From contig DAIOHQ010000058.1 in the NCBI GenBank assembly GCA_036744635.1, forward strand, positions 1 through 21,616: a stretch of 21,616 bases of DNA. Reading direction: 5' to 3'. Position numbers and translations under genes: made by a program. The DNA is from DAIOHQ01 sp036744635. Lineage in GTDB: Bacteria > Planctomycetota > Phycisphaerae > Tepidisphaerales > Tepidisphaeraceae. Under the pieces are notes generated by a model. That model was not told the origin of the DNA, did no database searches, and saw nothing but the letters and a program-made list of their open reading frames with translations. Below, piece by piece: positions 1 through 7,860 of this stretch (its first letter is position 1; every line of letters starts with the position of its first letter).

Positions 1-45
1 CAGGAGATAGCGCGAATTTGAAACACCCTGGCGCGCAATCGTGTT

Positions 46-72
46 CAGCGGACGGAACAATCCCGTCCGCTG
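46..72. terminator. Hairpin downstream of the response regulator gene
   Basis: CAGCGGACGG (46-55) and CCGTCCGCTG (63-72) form a perfect 10 bp stem with a 7-base loop. It lies 31 bases past the stop of the minus-strand response regulator gene, where an operon terminator would be expected. No clear T-run follows on the minus strand, so it may instead be a dispersed palindromic repeat or an RNA-stabilising hairpin. The stem is directly visible; the role is inferred. Confidence 0.45.
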
Positions 73-102
73 AAGCGGACCCTACGGGAAACCCATGCCA
101 GG

Positions 103-708
103 TCATTCGGAGACGTGGCCTTGTTTCTGATATTCGGTGAGGCGGTAGTAAAGCGTGCGCAGGGAGATGCCGAGTTCCGCGGCGGTGGCGGCCCGGTTGC
201 CGTTGTTGCGGGCCAGCGCCGCGAGAATGTGCTGCCGCTCAACTTCATCGAGCGTTGCTCCGGAGGGAACATGCGGGGGGACAACACTATCCGGCATCTC
301 TTCGAGAACAGTCGGCATGCGCTCCGGCAGCCGGCGCCGGGCGCGATCGAGGGCGACCTCCAGATCCCCCAGGTGGCACGGCTTGGTCAGAAACTCAACG
401 ACGTTCAGGTGAATCGCTTTCTTCGCCGCCTCCAGATCGCCGAAACCGGTAAGCACAATCGCTTGCAGATCGGGCGATTTCTGCCGCAACTGCTCCAGAC
501 ATTCCATTCCGCCCATGCCGGGCAGGTTCAGATCCAAAACCGCGATCTGCGGCGGCTCCGCGCCGGCCAGGCGCAGCGCTTCTTCCCCGCTCCGGGCGCC
601 CGTTACGGCCATGCCCCAGTCGGTCAGTGCGTGCATGAGCAACTCGCGCAGCCGCGGCTCATCCTCCACCACCATCACCCGCACGTTTTGAGATGTTCCT
701 TCGCTCAT
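103..708 (-). CDS. Response regulator, REC domain plus Fis-type HTH
   Basis: A cytoplasmic DNA-binding response regulator of 201 residues. The REC domain (about residues 9-125) has acidic residues E15, D16 and E17, phospho-acceptor D59 in DLNLPGMGG, T87 in VLTGFGD and K109 in LTKP. The C-terminal segment (about 155-200) is a Fis-type helix-turn-helix (AATAAELGISLRTLYYRL). There is no AAA+ sigma-54 domain between them, so this resembles the short RegA/ActR/PrrA layout rather than NtrC. ATG at 708 is chosen over an upstream in-frame start at 759 because GGAGG (713-717) sits 4 bases before it. It is the last gene of the run and lies 47 bases after the lipoprotein gene. The histidine kinase two genes upstream is the obvious partner. 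Target promoters cannot be told from the sequence. Confidence 0.9.
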   Translation of the reverse strand: MSEGTSQNVRVMVVEDEPRLRELLMHALTDWGMAVTGARSGEEALRLAGAEPPQIAVLDLNLPGMGGMECLEQLRQKSPDLQAIVLTGFGDLEAAKKAIHLNVVEFLTKPCHLGDLEVALDRARRRLPERMPTVLEEMPDSVVPPHVPSGATLDEVERQHILAALARNNGNRAATAAELGISLRTLYYRLTEYQKQGHVSE

Positions 709-755
709 GATGCCTCCAACAAAATGCTTCGCATGCGAGCAAGCCAACGTCCTTG

Positions 756-1199
756 TCACTCGGATCGAATGGGCTGCATGCTGACCGCTTGGCGAAACGA
801 AGGCGAACTGCCAATGCCCATGATCTTGGTGAAGTGGACCGGAGCGTCATCGTCTGAGAGCGGCATTTCCAACGGAGCATACCCCTCTTTTTGGAATCGC
901 AGCCCCATCGCCGAGGGCCCTATGTCAGTCTTTTCGTATACTCCGCACCGCTTGCCCCCGATGCCCTCAACCACCCGAACCTTAGCCTTGCCGCTGCGAT
1001 CAGTCATTCCGGGGGCGGCATCGATGAAGTTGCCATGCACTGGCGAAACCAAGACGCCGGATACCGGCCTCCCAGTGCTGGCGTCTTTGACACACACATG
1101 GACAGGTATGAAGCCGATTCCATCCCAATGCTCACAGACGCACCCGGAGCCAAGAGTTGCCACCGTTATCAGAACCATTGCTTTGATCGTCGCGCGCAT
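756..1199 (-). CDS. Small probable lipoprotein between the kinase and regulator genes
   Basis: A 147-residue exported protein. Residues 1-19 form a short basic N-terminus and hydrophobic segment ending in TLGSGC, so C20 could be a lipidated cysteine. The leucine lies at -4 rather than the usual -3, so the lipobox is imperfect. The rest (VCVKDASTGRPVSGVLVSP, then a glycine-rich stretch and FQKEGYAPLEM) looks like a compact beta-sandwich of the carboxypeptidase-regulatory-like type, common in envelope proteins. ATG 1199 follows a GAGGGG motif at 7 bases. An in-frame TTG at 1214 would overlap that ribosome site and is rejected. The gene starts 19 bases after the histidine kinase stop and lies between kinase and regulator, so a sensory accessory role is plausible but unproven. 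No specific family is recognised with certainty. Confidence 0.75.
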   Translation of the reverse strand: MRATIKAMVLITVATLGSGCVCEHWDGIGFIPVHVCVKDASTGRPVSGVLVSPVHGNFIDAAPGMTDRSGKAKVRVVEGIGGKRCGVYEKTDIGPSAMGLRFQKEGYAPLEMPLSDDDAPVHFTKIMGIGSSPSFRQAVSMQPIRSE

Positions 1200-1218
1200 A
1201 TTCCGGCCCCTCAAATCT

Positions 1219-2694
1219 CTATGCCATCACCGCCGGCAGCTCCACAATAAGCTCCGAACCTTTGCCGACGCCATCGCTATGGGCGCGAATGCTGCCGCCG
1301 TGTTGTTCGATGATGGCGTGGGTGATCGAGAGACCCAGGCCGGTACCGCGTTTTTCGCCGTCGCGGCGGGCGCTGAAAAACGGCTCGAAGACACGGTCGA
1401 GCACCGCAGCGCTCATGCCGCGGCCATTGTCGCGCACGCTCAGCCGAGCCATCCCCTCCGCGCGCTGCAGCGCGATCGTCACCTGCCCGCTCGCCGGCTC
1501 GACCGCCTCCAGGGCGTTGAGGGCGAGATTCAAAATCACCTGCTTCATTTCCGCCTCGCTCCCCAGCACGCGCACATCGGCCGCGGGATCGACCGAAAGC
1601 GTCAGCCGGCGGTCGCGATACGCCGGCAGGCCCGCCACCATCTCTACCACACCCCTGGCGATATCGGCCAGCGAAATCACCAGCCGGTCTTCGCTGGAGG
1701 CGGCCAGCGAGAGCAGCTTTTCGATGATCTGCTTACAGCGAAACGCCTCCTCGCAGATGATCCGCAGGGCGTTTGTTGCTTCCGCGACGGCGGTTTCTCC
1801 GGAGCCGGCGGCGAGCTTTTTCAGGGACATCTCGGCGTACCCGGTCATGATGCCCAGCGGATTGTTGATCTCATGGGCAACCCCGGCGGCCAGATAGCCG
1901 ACGCTGGCCAGCCGTTCGGAACGGACCAGCTCCTTGCTCTTTTGCGCCACCTTCTGTTCCAGCTCGCGATACAAGGTATCCAGCTCGTCGGCCATCTGGT
2001 TGAAGCTGGCGGCGAGGGCGGCAAATTCCGCGAATCCGCGCACCTCCATGCGCTGCTGGAAATGCCCGGCCGCGATCTTGCGCACGCCGTCGCCGAGGCG
2101 CTGCAGCGGGCGCATGACGCTGCGATATTGCACGATGCCGGTGACGATGGCGCCGAGAATCACGGCGGTGGAGACGACCGCCACAATCAGGATCGTCGTG
2201 CGCCGGCGAGCGTTGGCTGCGGTTTGGCTGGTTTCTATGGTTGCGCGCACGCGGCTGGCGAGGTTGGCGATATTGGAAAGCACTGGATTGAGCGGGGCGG
2301 TGAGCGACTGCGCCGACGTGTCGACAGACTCAAGTTCGGCCGCCGCCCCGATCTGTTGGATCGCCTCCCCCAGGGATTGCGTGATTGCCTGTTCGACATC
2401 CGCGACCGAGGCAACCCGGCCGGGATCAGCCAGAAACGACTGGAAAGCGGTCCGGGCGTTTTCCAATTCGAGCAGGGCGCGAGAGGTATCAGGACGTGGG
2501 GTAGAGAGCAGCGCCTTGGCGGTGGCGACGTGAGAACCGACTTCATACAACCGGCGCAGCTCCTGATAGCCGCGCAAGGCCGAGCCAAAATCCTGGTGCA
2601 GTGCGTTGAGCCCCCAGAAGGAGGTGGCGGCGATGACCAGCAACCCCGCGATCATCGCGGCGATCTGATAAGCCATCGTGCGGCGAAGGGTCAT
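1219..2694 (-). CDS. Membrane sensor histidine kinase with HAMP domain
   Basis: A 491-residue sensor kinase that should autophosphorylate and pass phosphate to the response regulator encoded two genes downstream. Membrane helices lie at about residues 9-29 and 166-187 and enclose a mostly helical extracytoplasmic region of about 135 residues. A HAMP linker follows (about 187-240), then a short coiled coil. The HisKA box has H274 in GVAHEINNPLG. The ATPase domain shows the N box with N393 (LNLALNALEAVEP), G1 DNGRGM, F box VFEPFF and G2 GTGLGLSI. All catalytic motifs are intact. This NtrB/ZraS-like HEINNPL type usually pairs with Fis-HTH regulators, which fits here. ATG 2694 has only a weak ribosome site; TTG 2706 and ATG 2676 are alternatives. 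The signal is unknown. It follows sppA by 51 bases. Confidence 0.92.
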   Translation of the reverse strand: MTLRRTMAYQIAAMIAGLLVIAATSFWGLNALHQDFGSALRGYQELRRLYEVGSHVATAKALLSTPRPDTSRALLELENARTAFQSFLADPGRVASVADVEQAITQSLGEAIQQIGAAAELESVDTSAQSLTAPLNPVLSNIANLASRVRATIETSQTAANARRRTTILIVAVVSTAVILGAIVTGIVQYRSVMRPLQRLGDGVRKIAAGHFQQRMEVRGFAEFAALAASFNQMADELDTLYRELEQKVAQKSKELVRSERLASVGYLAAGVAHEINNPLGIMTGYAEMSLKKLAAGSGETAVAEATNALRIICEEAFRCKQIIEKLLSLAASSEDRLVISLADIARGVVEMVAGLPAYRDRRLTLSVDPAADVRVLGSEAEMKQVILNLALNALEAVEPASGQVTIALQRAEGMARLSVRDNGRGMSAAVLDRVFEPFFSARRDGEKRGTGLGLSITHAIIEQHGGSIRAHSDGVGKGSELIVELPAVMA

Positions 2695-2745
2695 GCGGAA
2701 AGGCAACCTACCAGAAACGCCGGCACGATTCAGCGTTACCTCACT

Positions 2746-3951
2746 TCAATTCCCCGTCCACAGATACATCATTCGCGGCGTCATCCATTCCTGAACGCTG
2801 GCGGCGTCGACGTTGACGTTTATGCCCGCACCGTTCGCCTGGGCGCCGGTGACGTTCGACTTGGCGCTGAAGACTTGTTCGAGCAGCGACATCTGGCGGT
2901 GAAAACGGACCACCGATCGCCGGCTGCTCAATCCGGCCATCTTGGCCGCCTGGTCGTAGGCATCGGGCGAATATCCGATCTGATCGACCAAGCCAAGCGT
3001 TTTGGCCTCCTTGGCGGTGTAGACCTTGCCGTTGGCGATCTCGTCGATCCCCTTGGTCAGCCTTGTGCCGCGCCCGGCCACCACGCGATCCTTGAACGTC
3101 GCGAAGGCCGAATCCGCCAGCGCCTGGATGTATTTGCGATCGATCTCGTTGGGCGACTTGAACGGCGAACCGGCATCCTTGAACGTCGCCCCGGTGGACG
3201 CGACGGTGGTGTCTTCGATGCCCCACTTGTCGATCAGCTTCGCGAAGTTCAGGCTCGGCATGATCACGCCGATGTTGCCGGTGAGGGTCGTCGGCTGGGC
3301 GATGACGTAATCGGCCGCGCAGGCGACGTAATAGCCGCCGCTGGTGGCCAGCGCCTGCATGCTGGCGACCACCTGTACGCCGGACTTCCTGGCCTTGAAC
3401 TGCTCGATACGGTGGAAGATCTCATCGGATGCGGTGACGCCGCCGCCGGGGGTGTCGATCTCCACCACCAGGGCCTTGACGTTGGGGTCTTTCTCCACCC
3501 GGTCCATCACGGTGCGGAATTCGGTGGCCGCCCCTTCCATGATCGTGCCGCTGACGCGCACGACCGCGATCTTCTGGGTCAGGTCGCCTTCTTCGATCGT
3601 CACCTCTTCGGCCAGGCCGGCGCTCGACCGCGCACTCATCATTCCGCTGATCGCCAGCAGATAGATGTTGAGCACGATCGACAGCCCGAATATTGTCGTC
3701 GCCAGGGTGGTGAAAATCGCCCGCGCGAAGCTGCGTTCGCGGCGCGGCGGCGGCATCATGTATCCGGGCGGCGGCATCATCGGCATCCCGCCCGGCGGCA
3801 TTCCCGGAGGCGGGCCATACCCCGGCCGCTGCGGCGGTGGCATCGGCGGATTCGGCTGGCTGCCCCATTGTCCCCCGCCCGGCGGAGGAGGCGGTGAAAA
3901 TGCCCCGCGCGGATCAATCGGCCCCTGCCCGGGTGGTGGTTGTGGTGTCAT
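2746..3951 (-). CDS. sppA: Signal peptide peptidase SppA-like S49 protease
   Basis: A membrane-anchored serine protease of family S49, expected to degrade residual signal peptides or membrane peptides outside the inner membrane. It has 401 residues. An unusual proline/glycine/methionine-rich cytoplasmic tail covers residues 1-70, and one membrane helix lies at about 75-102. The ClpP-fold domain follows, with DTPGGGV at about 166-172, probable nucleophile S204 in ATSGGYY and probable general base K258 in TFKDAGSPFK. This is the short single-domain form like Bacillus SppA. ATG 3951 has GAGGT 8 bases upstream, lying inside the end of the preceding peroxidase gene, whose stop is only 5 bases away, so translational coupling is likely. 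The family is clear. The proline-rich tail could bind a partner, but that is inference. Confidence 0.92.
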   Translation of the reverse strand: MTPQPPPGQGPIDPRGAFSPPPPPGGGQWGSQPNPPMPPPQRPGYGPPPGMPPGGMPMMPPPGYMMPPPRRERSFARAIFTTLATTIFGLSIVLNIYLLAISGMMSARSSAGLAEEVTIEEGDLTQKIAVVRVSGTIMEGAATEFRTVMDRVEKDPNVKALVVEIDTPGGGVTASDEIFHRIEQFKARKSGVQVVASMQALATSGGYYVACAADYVIAQPTTLTGNIGVIMPSLNFAKLIDKWGIEDTTVASTGATFKDAGSPFKSPNEIDRKYIQALADSAFATFKDRVVAGRGTRLTKGIDEIANGKVYTAKEAKTLGLVDQIGYSPDAYDQAAKMAGLSSRRSVVRFHRQMSLLEQVFSAKSNVTGAQANGAGINVNVDAASVQEWMTPRMMYLWTGN

Positions 3952-3956
3952 GTGGT

Positions 3957-4544
3957 CTACCTCTTGGCCAGTTCCTTCTCAATCGCGGCCGTCACCTCCG
4001 GGGCATCCGGCTTGATCTTGGACGAAAACCGCTCGGCGATCTTGCCATCGCGGCCGATCAAAAACTTGGTGAAGTTCCACTCGATCTCCCCCGCGTGCTC
4101 CGGGTCGGTTTCCTTCGACGTCAGATACTTGTACAAATCGCATTTCTTGTCGCCCTTGACCTCCACCTTGGAAAACATGTCAAACTCGACGCCATAGTTC
4201 TTGGTGCAGAACTCCCCGATCTCCTTGTCAGTCCCCGGCTCCTGTTGGCCGAAGTCATTCGATGGGAACCCAAGGATCGCCAGGCCCTGATCGGCATATT
4301 TCTTGTGGATTTCTTCAAGCTGCTTGTATTGCGGGGTAAACCCGCACTTGCTGGCGGTGTTCACCATCAGCACAACCTTCCCCTGGTACTTCGCCAGATC
4401 GACGTTCTTGCCGTCCAGACTCTTCATCGTGAAATTCAAAACGCCCGGCACGTTGGCCTCCTTGGAAGGTTGAGTGGTCGATTCCGCATAGACGCTCGCC
4501 AGCGCGAACGTCACCACGCCGCAGATTGCAATTGCTTTCAACAT
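3957..4544 (-). CDS. Exported glutathione peroxidase-like thiol peroxidase
   Basis: A peroxidase of the glutathione peroxidase superfamily with 195 residues. It has a cleavable signal peptide (residues 1-20, ending ASVYA), so it acts outside the cytoplasm, which is unusual for bacterial members. The catalytic set is present: C67 in NTASKCGFTPQY, Q100/Q101 in FPSNDFGQQEPG and W156-N157 in EWNFTKFLIGRDG. The peroxidatic residue is cysteine, not selenocysteine. Such enzymes usually use thioredoxin; C113 (EFCTKNYG) is visible, but I cannot assign a resolving role. ATG 4544 is preceded by GAGGAG at 8 bases. Longer in-frame starts would bury the signal peptide. As first gene of the run, it links peroxide defence with SppA and the two-component pair. 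Confidence 0.92.
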   Translation of the reverse strand: MLKAIAICGVVTFALASVYAESTTQPSKEANVPGVLNFTMKSLDGKNVDLAKYQGKVVLMVNTASKCGFTPQYKQLEEIHKKYADQGLAILGFPSNDFGQQEPGTDKEIGEFCTKNYGVEFDMFSKVEVKGDKKCDLYKYLTSKETDPEHAGEIEWNFTKFLIGRDGKIAERFSSKIKPDAPEVTAAIEKELAKR

Positions 4545-5127
4545 AGCATCGCTCCTCGGCAAAACTCTCCCACCGCGCGCGGGCAATGTCAACCGTTCGG
4601 CCACACTGTGAGTCGCCGCAAGGGCGCGATTTCGCCGCATTTTCCAATGCCGCGCTTGAGGAATATTTCTGGTCTGCAGCGCCTGCCGACTGCGCCATTT
4701 TTGGCGATTTCCGGTAGTGGGTCAGTTTGGGTGCCACAGGTCGGCGTACTCGCAGACCTGTGTCCTACTGCGTCGCTACGCGGCACAGGTCTCGGAGTAC
4801 CGCGACCCGTGGCACCCAGCGCCGCCCCTGCCGTCTGTGCATATTTTATCGCTCTGCTACCTATAGAACGGAAAGTTCGCCCAACTTCACCTGCCAGCCG
4901 TCAAATTCGGCCCGAACTGTGCAGAAATGCATTGCTCCTTCGTCCGATAACGTGATACCACAGTGATTGTCCTTACGAACGCACTCCTCGCCGTGGGTGG
5001 TCAGTTGAGGGACGACGCGTTTGGGGCCAGGCTAGATCGTAATGGTTCCCATGTTGGGCGCCTGCTAGCACTTGGACCGCACGCCGCCCTTGCACCTCAA
5101 GAGGGCAGTTTTTTAAGGAGGTTTGAG
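4545..5127. other. Non-coding divergent intergenic region
   Basis: These 583 bases separate the minus-strand peroxidase operon from the plus-strand PEP-CTERM-like gene and should hold both promoters. I could not place a convincing -35/-10 pair for either. The one clear structure is the long palindrome at 4728-4818. Reading frames crossing the region have no recognisable protein features. Confidence 0.7.
4728..4818. repeat. 91-base imperfect palindrome
   Basis: TGGGTGCCAC (4728-4737) pairs with GTGGCACCCA (4809-4818). The complementarity continues inward through a GTACTC segment and AGACCTGTG on the left arm, matched on the right by CACAGGTCT and GAGTAC. Mismatches are concentrated at short GC/CG dinucleotides flanking GTACTC. 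The central 20 or so bases are only partly paired. It looks like a dispersed intergenic repeat, not a terminator, because no T-run follows on either side. Confidence 0.75.
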
Positions 5128-5829
5128 ATGCGTATGCCTCGGTATACCTTTGGCGCGATTGCGGCAGGCTTTGTCAGCCTGGCAGTCGGAGCCACTTCAG
5201 CCCAGGCCGGTTCGTTGGCCCTGGGCGGCGGTTGGGAAGCTTCGTGGGATTCGTCCCTCGATGCCGACCTTTCCCTCGCTGTCGACTTCGTCGGCCACGA
5301 CGCGGTCTTCATCGAGAAGCACCTGCAGTTCAACAACAACGGTGCGGTGGACATCAAGTTCACGCAGACCGGACCCGGCGCCAAGTTCATCGTGCTCGAC
5401 GACGAGCAGGTGATCAACAACACCGGCGGAAGCTGGGCCAGCTTCAAGATTTCGCTGGACAATGCGGCCTTCGATACCGTCAAGACCGACGTCAAGCCCC
5501 CGGGAAGCGGCTTTGACATCTCGCCGTTTACCAGCGGCGTGTTCAGCGACGCCGACCACACCTTGACCGTCAGCGGCGCGACCATCCCGTCGCGTCCGGC
5601 CGCGGGCAACACCTGGTTCCCGGGCACCGGCGCCAACTCCGGCCTGTGGGTCATCGATGGCGCGCTCTCCGGCGTCAACGGGCATCTCGCCAGCTTTACG
5701 CTGACCGAGCAGCCCGGCCCCGGCGGACACGTCATCCCCGTCCCGGCCGCGGCCTGGACCGGCCTGTCGGGCCTCATCGGCCTGGCGGGACTCAGCCTCC
5801 GCAAGAGCGTCCGCCGTCTGTTCGCTTAA
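5128..5829 (+). CDS. PEP-CTERM-like secreted surface protein
   Basis: A 233-residue exported protein of unknown specific function. The signal peptide covers residues 1-27 (AGFVSLAVGATSAQA). The mature part is a beta-rich domain rich in G, S, D and N. The C-terminus has VIPVPAAAW (202-210), a hydrophobic helix, then LRKSVRR. This is the tripartite layout of PEP-CTERM sorting signals in the VPxPAAAW variant I associate with Phycisphaerae. Such proteins are processed by an exosortase-type enzyme and linked to extracellular polysaccharide export, which fits the neighbouring glycan operon. No exosortase gene is in the window. ATG 5128 is fixed by a strong AAGGAGG (5115-5121) at 6 bases. It is a single-gene unit with a terminator just downstream. 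The central domain is not recognised. Confidence 0.85.
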   Translation: MRMPRYTFGAIAAGFVSLAVGATSAQAGSLALGGGWEASWDSSLDADLSLAVDFVGHDAVFIEKHLQFNNNGAVDIKFTQTGPGAKFIVLDDEQVINNTGGSWASFKISLDNAAFDTVKTDVKPPGSGFDISPFTSGVFSDADHTLTVSGATIPSRPAAGNTWFPGTGANSGLWVIDGALSGVNGHLASFTLTEQPGPGGHVIPVPAAAWTGLSGLIGLAGLSLRKSVRRLFA

Positions 5830-5849
5830 TCCTGCGTACGTGCTCTCTC

Positions 5850-5881
5850 GCGAGGGTTGGGACCACACTCCCGACCCTCGC
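5850..5881 (+). terminator. Intrinsic terminator after the PEP-CTERM-like gene
   Basis: GCGAGGGTTGGGA (5850-5862) pairs along its full 13 bases with TCCCGACCCTCGC (5869-5881), with a single T-G wobble and a six-base loop. TTTCGTTTGT follows on the plus strand. It starts 21 bases after the stop of the plus-strand gene. It could also act weakly on the converging minus-strand glycan operon, although no T-run exists on that side. Confidence 0.8.
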
Positions 5882-5926
5882 TTTCGTTTGTACTTCCTGA
5901 TGCGCGTGCCGTGCCGTGCCGGCTTG

Positions 5927-6664
5927 TCATTGGCGGCGGCTGGGACGCACCGACAGATAATCGGCAAAACTCACCAGCCGCAGCCCCATCTTGTCGATCG
6001 CCTGTCGGATTCGCGGGTCGGTCAGCGTGGCCACTTCGGCTTCGCGCTCGGCGAGATAAACCGCCTGATAATCGTCGCTGACATATCCGGGATGACAGGC
6101 GATCTCCGTGTAACCCGGCACCGTTTCATGTTCCAGGATTTCGATCAGCCGGGGGGCGCTGACATAATTCAAATCCGTCACCATCCATTCCCACTGCGCG
6201 TAAAAGCCCCCGATAAACCGTACCTGGCCGGCGGCGCGAAGTGGCACGCCCAGCGGCTCAACCCACTCCCGAAAATGGGGGAACAGGTGTTGTTCTCGAT
6301 GGACATGGCGATGAGAGTCGACATGGGTCGGCGGGCGTCCCATCACCCGCAGAAACTCATCCAACTGCCGTTGAAATTCGGCGCGCGTGGCGGGGATGTT
6401 GCGGGTTTCAAACTCGCGCTCATTCTCCCCCCAGACGTCAAAGTGCAGTCCAATCGCCAGTTTTGGATTGTCCCGGCTCAAGGCGACGGCTTCCTGCAGC
6501 GCGCGGCCGGTCACCATCAAGCTCGCGCTGGTCAACACGCCGCGCTGATGGCACTCAATGATGCCACGATTGACGCCGGCTGAAGCGCCAAAATCGTCGG
6601 CGTTGAAAATCACATGGCGCTCTCCAGTGGCAGCCCGGGTCGGAATGATGTTGACGTAGCTCAT
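5927..6664 (-). CDS. ChbG/YdjC (HpnK-like) carbohydrate deacetylase
   Basis: A predicted metal-dependent deacetylase of 245 residues, a family that removes acetyl groups from N-acetylated sugars. Visible motifs are NADDFG (D23, D24), GLHFD (H74), VDSHRHVH (H118, H120) and ACHPGY (H191). These match the metal-binding and catalytic positions of the YdjC fold. There is no signal peptide, so it should act in the cytoplasm on a nucleotide- or lipid-linked glycan. ATG 6664 overlaps the upstream glycosyltransferase stop as ATGA and has AGGAAG 10 bases before it, inside the previous gene. An in-frame start 84 bases upstream would embed deeply in that gene and is rejected. It is the last gene of the glycan operon. 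It probably modifies the sugar assembled by the three glycosyltransferases; the substrate is unknown. Confidence 0.88.
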   Translation of the reverse strand: MSYVNIIPTRAATGERHVIFNADDFGASAGVNRGIIECHQRGVLTSASLMVTGRALQEAVALSRDNPKLAIGLHFDVWGENEREFETRNIPATRAEFQRQLDEFLRVMGRPPTHVDSHRHVHREQHLFPHFREWVEPLGVPLRAAGQVRFIGGFYAQWEWMVTDLNYVSAPRLIEILEHETVPGYTEIACHPGYVSDDYQAVYLAEREAEVATLTDPRIRQAIDKMGLRLVSFADYLSVRPSRRQ

Positions 6665-7842
6665 GCAAGACCAGCTTCCTGCAACAATCGGGCCCCGACC
6701 TTCGGCGCGGAGAAATATTCTTCGGCAATACCTCGAGCCGCGCGGCAATGACGCTCATAATCGCCGTTGATCTCCTCGATGGCGGCCGCCGCCTGCTCCA
6801 GCGTGTTAAACGCGAACAGCCCTTCCCCGGTGGGCAGGATATTGCCGAAGGCGGTGTCCTGGCTTACCACGGGCTTGCCGCTGGCCAGATAGCACACGTC
6901 GCGTTCGCTGAACCAGCCGCTGCGCAGCCTCACGTTCTGATCCTTTGCCACCGTGAACTCGCCGCGCGATTTTCGAATGTATTCCGGATAGGCACCGAAG
7001 ATATCCAGCGACATCTTGAACGGTGAAGTGAGCCTCCAGCCATGCGACTCAAGGAATTTCCGATCGTCGGGCCGATCCGCGTTCAGCGCCAGCTCGAACT
7101 CCTGCTTGACCCGCCGGGGCAGCTCCACGAATTTTTCCCATTCGTGATGCTTGCTCCAATGATAGACCTCCCCTCGATACTGCACGTCATTTCCGCTCTG
7201 GCGATAATTTCCGATGGTGGTGAAATAGCGGGAATCGGGGTCGAACGCCATCGGCCACAAATCCAGGTCGATCGGCTGGCGCGTCTTCTTGTAGGTGATT
7301 CCGCTGAGGGGGACGCGGCAGTCGGGATTTCCAAAATTCTCGCCATAGGTGAAGATCGTGTCATGCGCTGCGAATGCCTGCCGCGTGTGTTCATCGCCCT
7401 CTGCCAGCCGTAATTCCGCAACCACGGGATCCGTCTGGACGTAGATGCGGCGCGGGGCTTTGAGGTGTTCTTCGCGCAGGTCGATGGCGCCGATGATATT
7501 GATCAGAGCATCGCAGGTGCGGTATAGCTCATTTTTCTGCCCGGATGAAAGGCCCCAGCACGCTTCCGTCGGAGCGGTCGGAACATGCAGCACCCAATGA
7601 TCCTTCAACCCGATGCGCTCCATGCAGTCGGCCAGGTGCCGCACCGCATAGCGCCCGTCGGATGTGGCGGTGTTTTGTTCCGGATCGTATGGCCAGCCCA
7701 GATCATCCTCAACGTACCAGACATCGTGTCCCAGCCGGGAAAACGCCCGCAACCAGTTGAGAAAAAGCCAGGTTTGCCCGCCGAATGGAACGGCCGCCAT
7801 GTTGCCAAGGATCACCAGACGCAGTTTCTTTGAGGCGCTCAT
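6661..7842 (-). CDS. GT-B-like glycosyltransferase
   Basis: A 393-residue protein that looks like a GT-B glycosyltransferase. The N-terminus (LRLVILGNMAAVPFGGQTW) is a Rossmann beta strand with a glycine-rich loop. It is followed by FSRLGHDVWYVEDDLGWPYDP, typical of acceptor-domain starts. The C-terminal part (YLASGKPVVSQDTAFGNILPTGEGLFAF, then an AAAAIEEINGDYERHCRAAR helix) is the nucleotide-sugar side, like other GT-B enzymes. A formal E-x7-E pair is not evident, so I cannot assign a CAZy family. ATG 7842 has GAGG 8 bases upstream. The start is 18 bases after the preceding GT4 stop, and the gene overlaps the deacetylase gene by 4 bases. Donor and acceptor are unknown. Confidence 0.78.
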   Translation of the reverse strand: MSASKKLRLVILGNMAAVPFGGQTWLFLNWLRAFSRLGHDVWYVEDDLGWPYDPEQNTATSDGRYAVRHLADCMERIGLKDHWVLHVPTAPTEACWGLSSGQKNELYRTCDALINIIGAIDLREEHLKAPRRIYVQTDPVVAELRLAEGDEHTRQAFAAHDTIFTYGENFGNPDCRVPLSGITYKKTRQPIDLDLWPMAFDPDSRYFTTIGNYRQSGNDVQYRGEVYHWSKHHEWEKFVELPRRVKQEFELALNADRPDDRKFLESHGWRLTSPFKMSLDIFGAYPEYIRKSRGEFTVAKDQNVRLRSGWFSERDVCYLASGKPVVSQDTAFGNILPTGEGLFAFNTLEQAAAAIEEINGDYERHCRAARGIAEEYFSAPKVGARLLQEAGLA

Positions 7843-7860
7843 AGATTGATCCTCGGGTTC

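Noticed and set aside
115..3897. 1260-codon open frame on the plus strand
   Set aside because: It lies wholly antisense to response regulator, lipoprotein, kinase and sppA genes with clear family motifs, and its own translation has no recognisable domain. It results from high GC codon bias.
3837..4955. 372-codon open frame on the plus strand
   Set aside because: It is antisense to sppA and the peroxidase gene and runs through the palindrome; no protein-like features.
5904..5920. Short GTGCC tandem repeat
   Set aside because: Only three units of a five-base motif in GC-rich DNA; no evidence of function.
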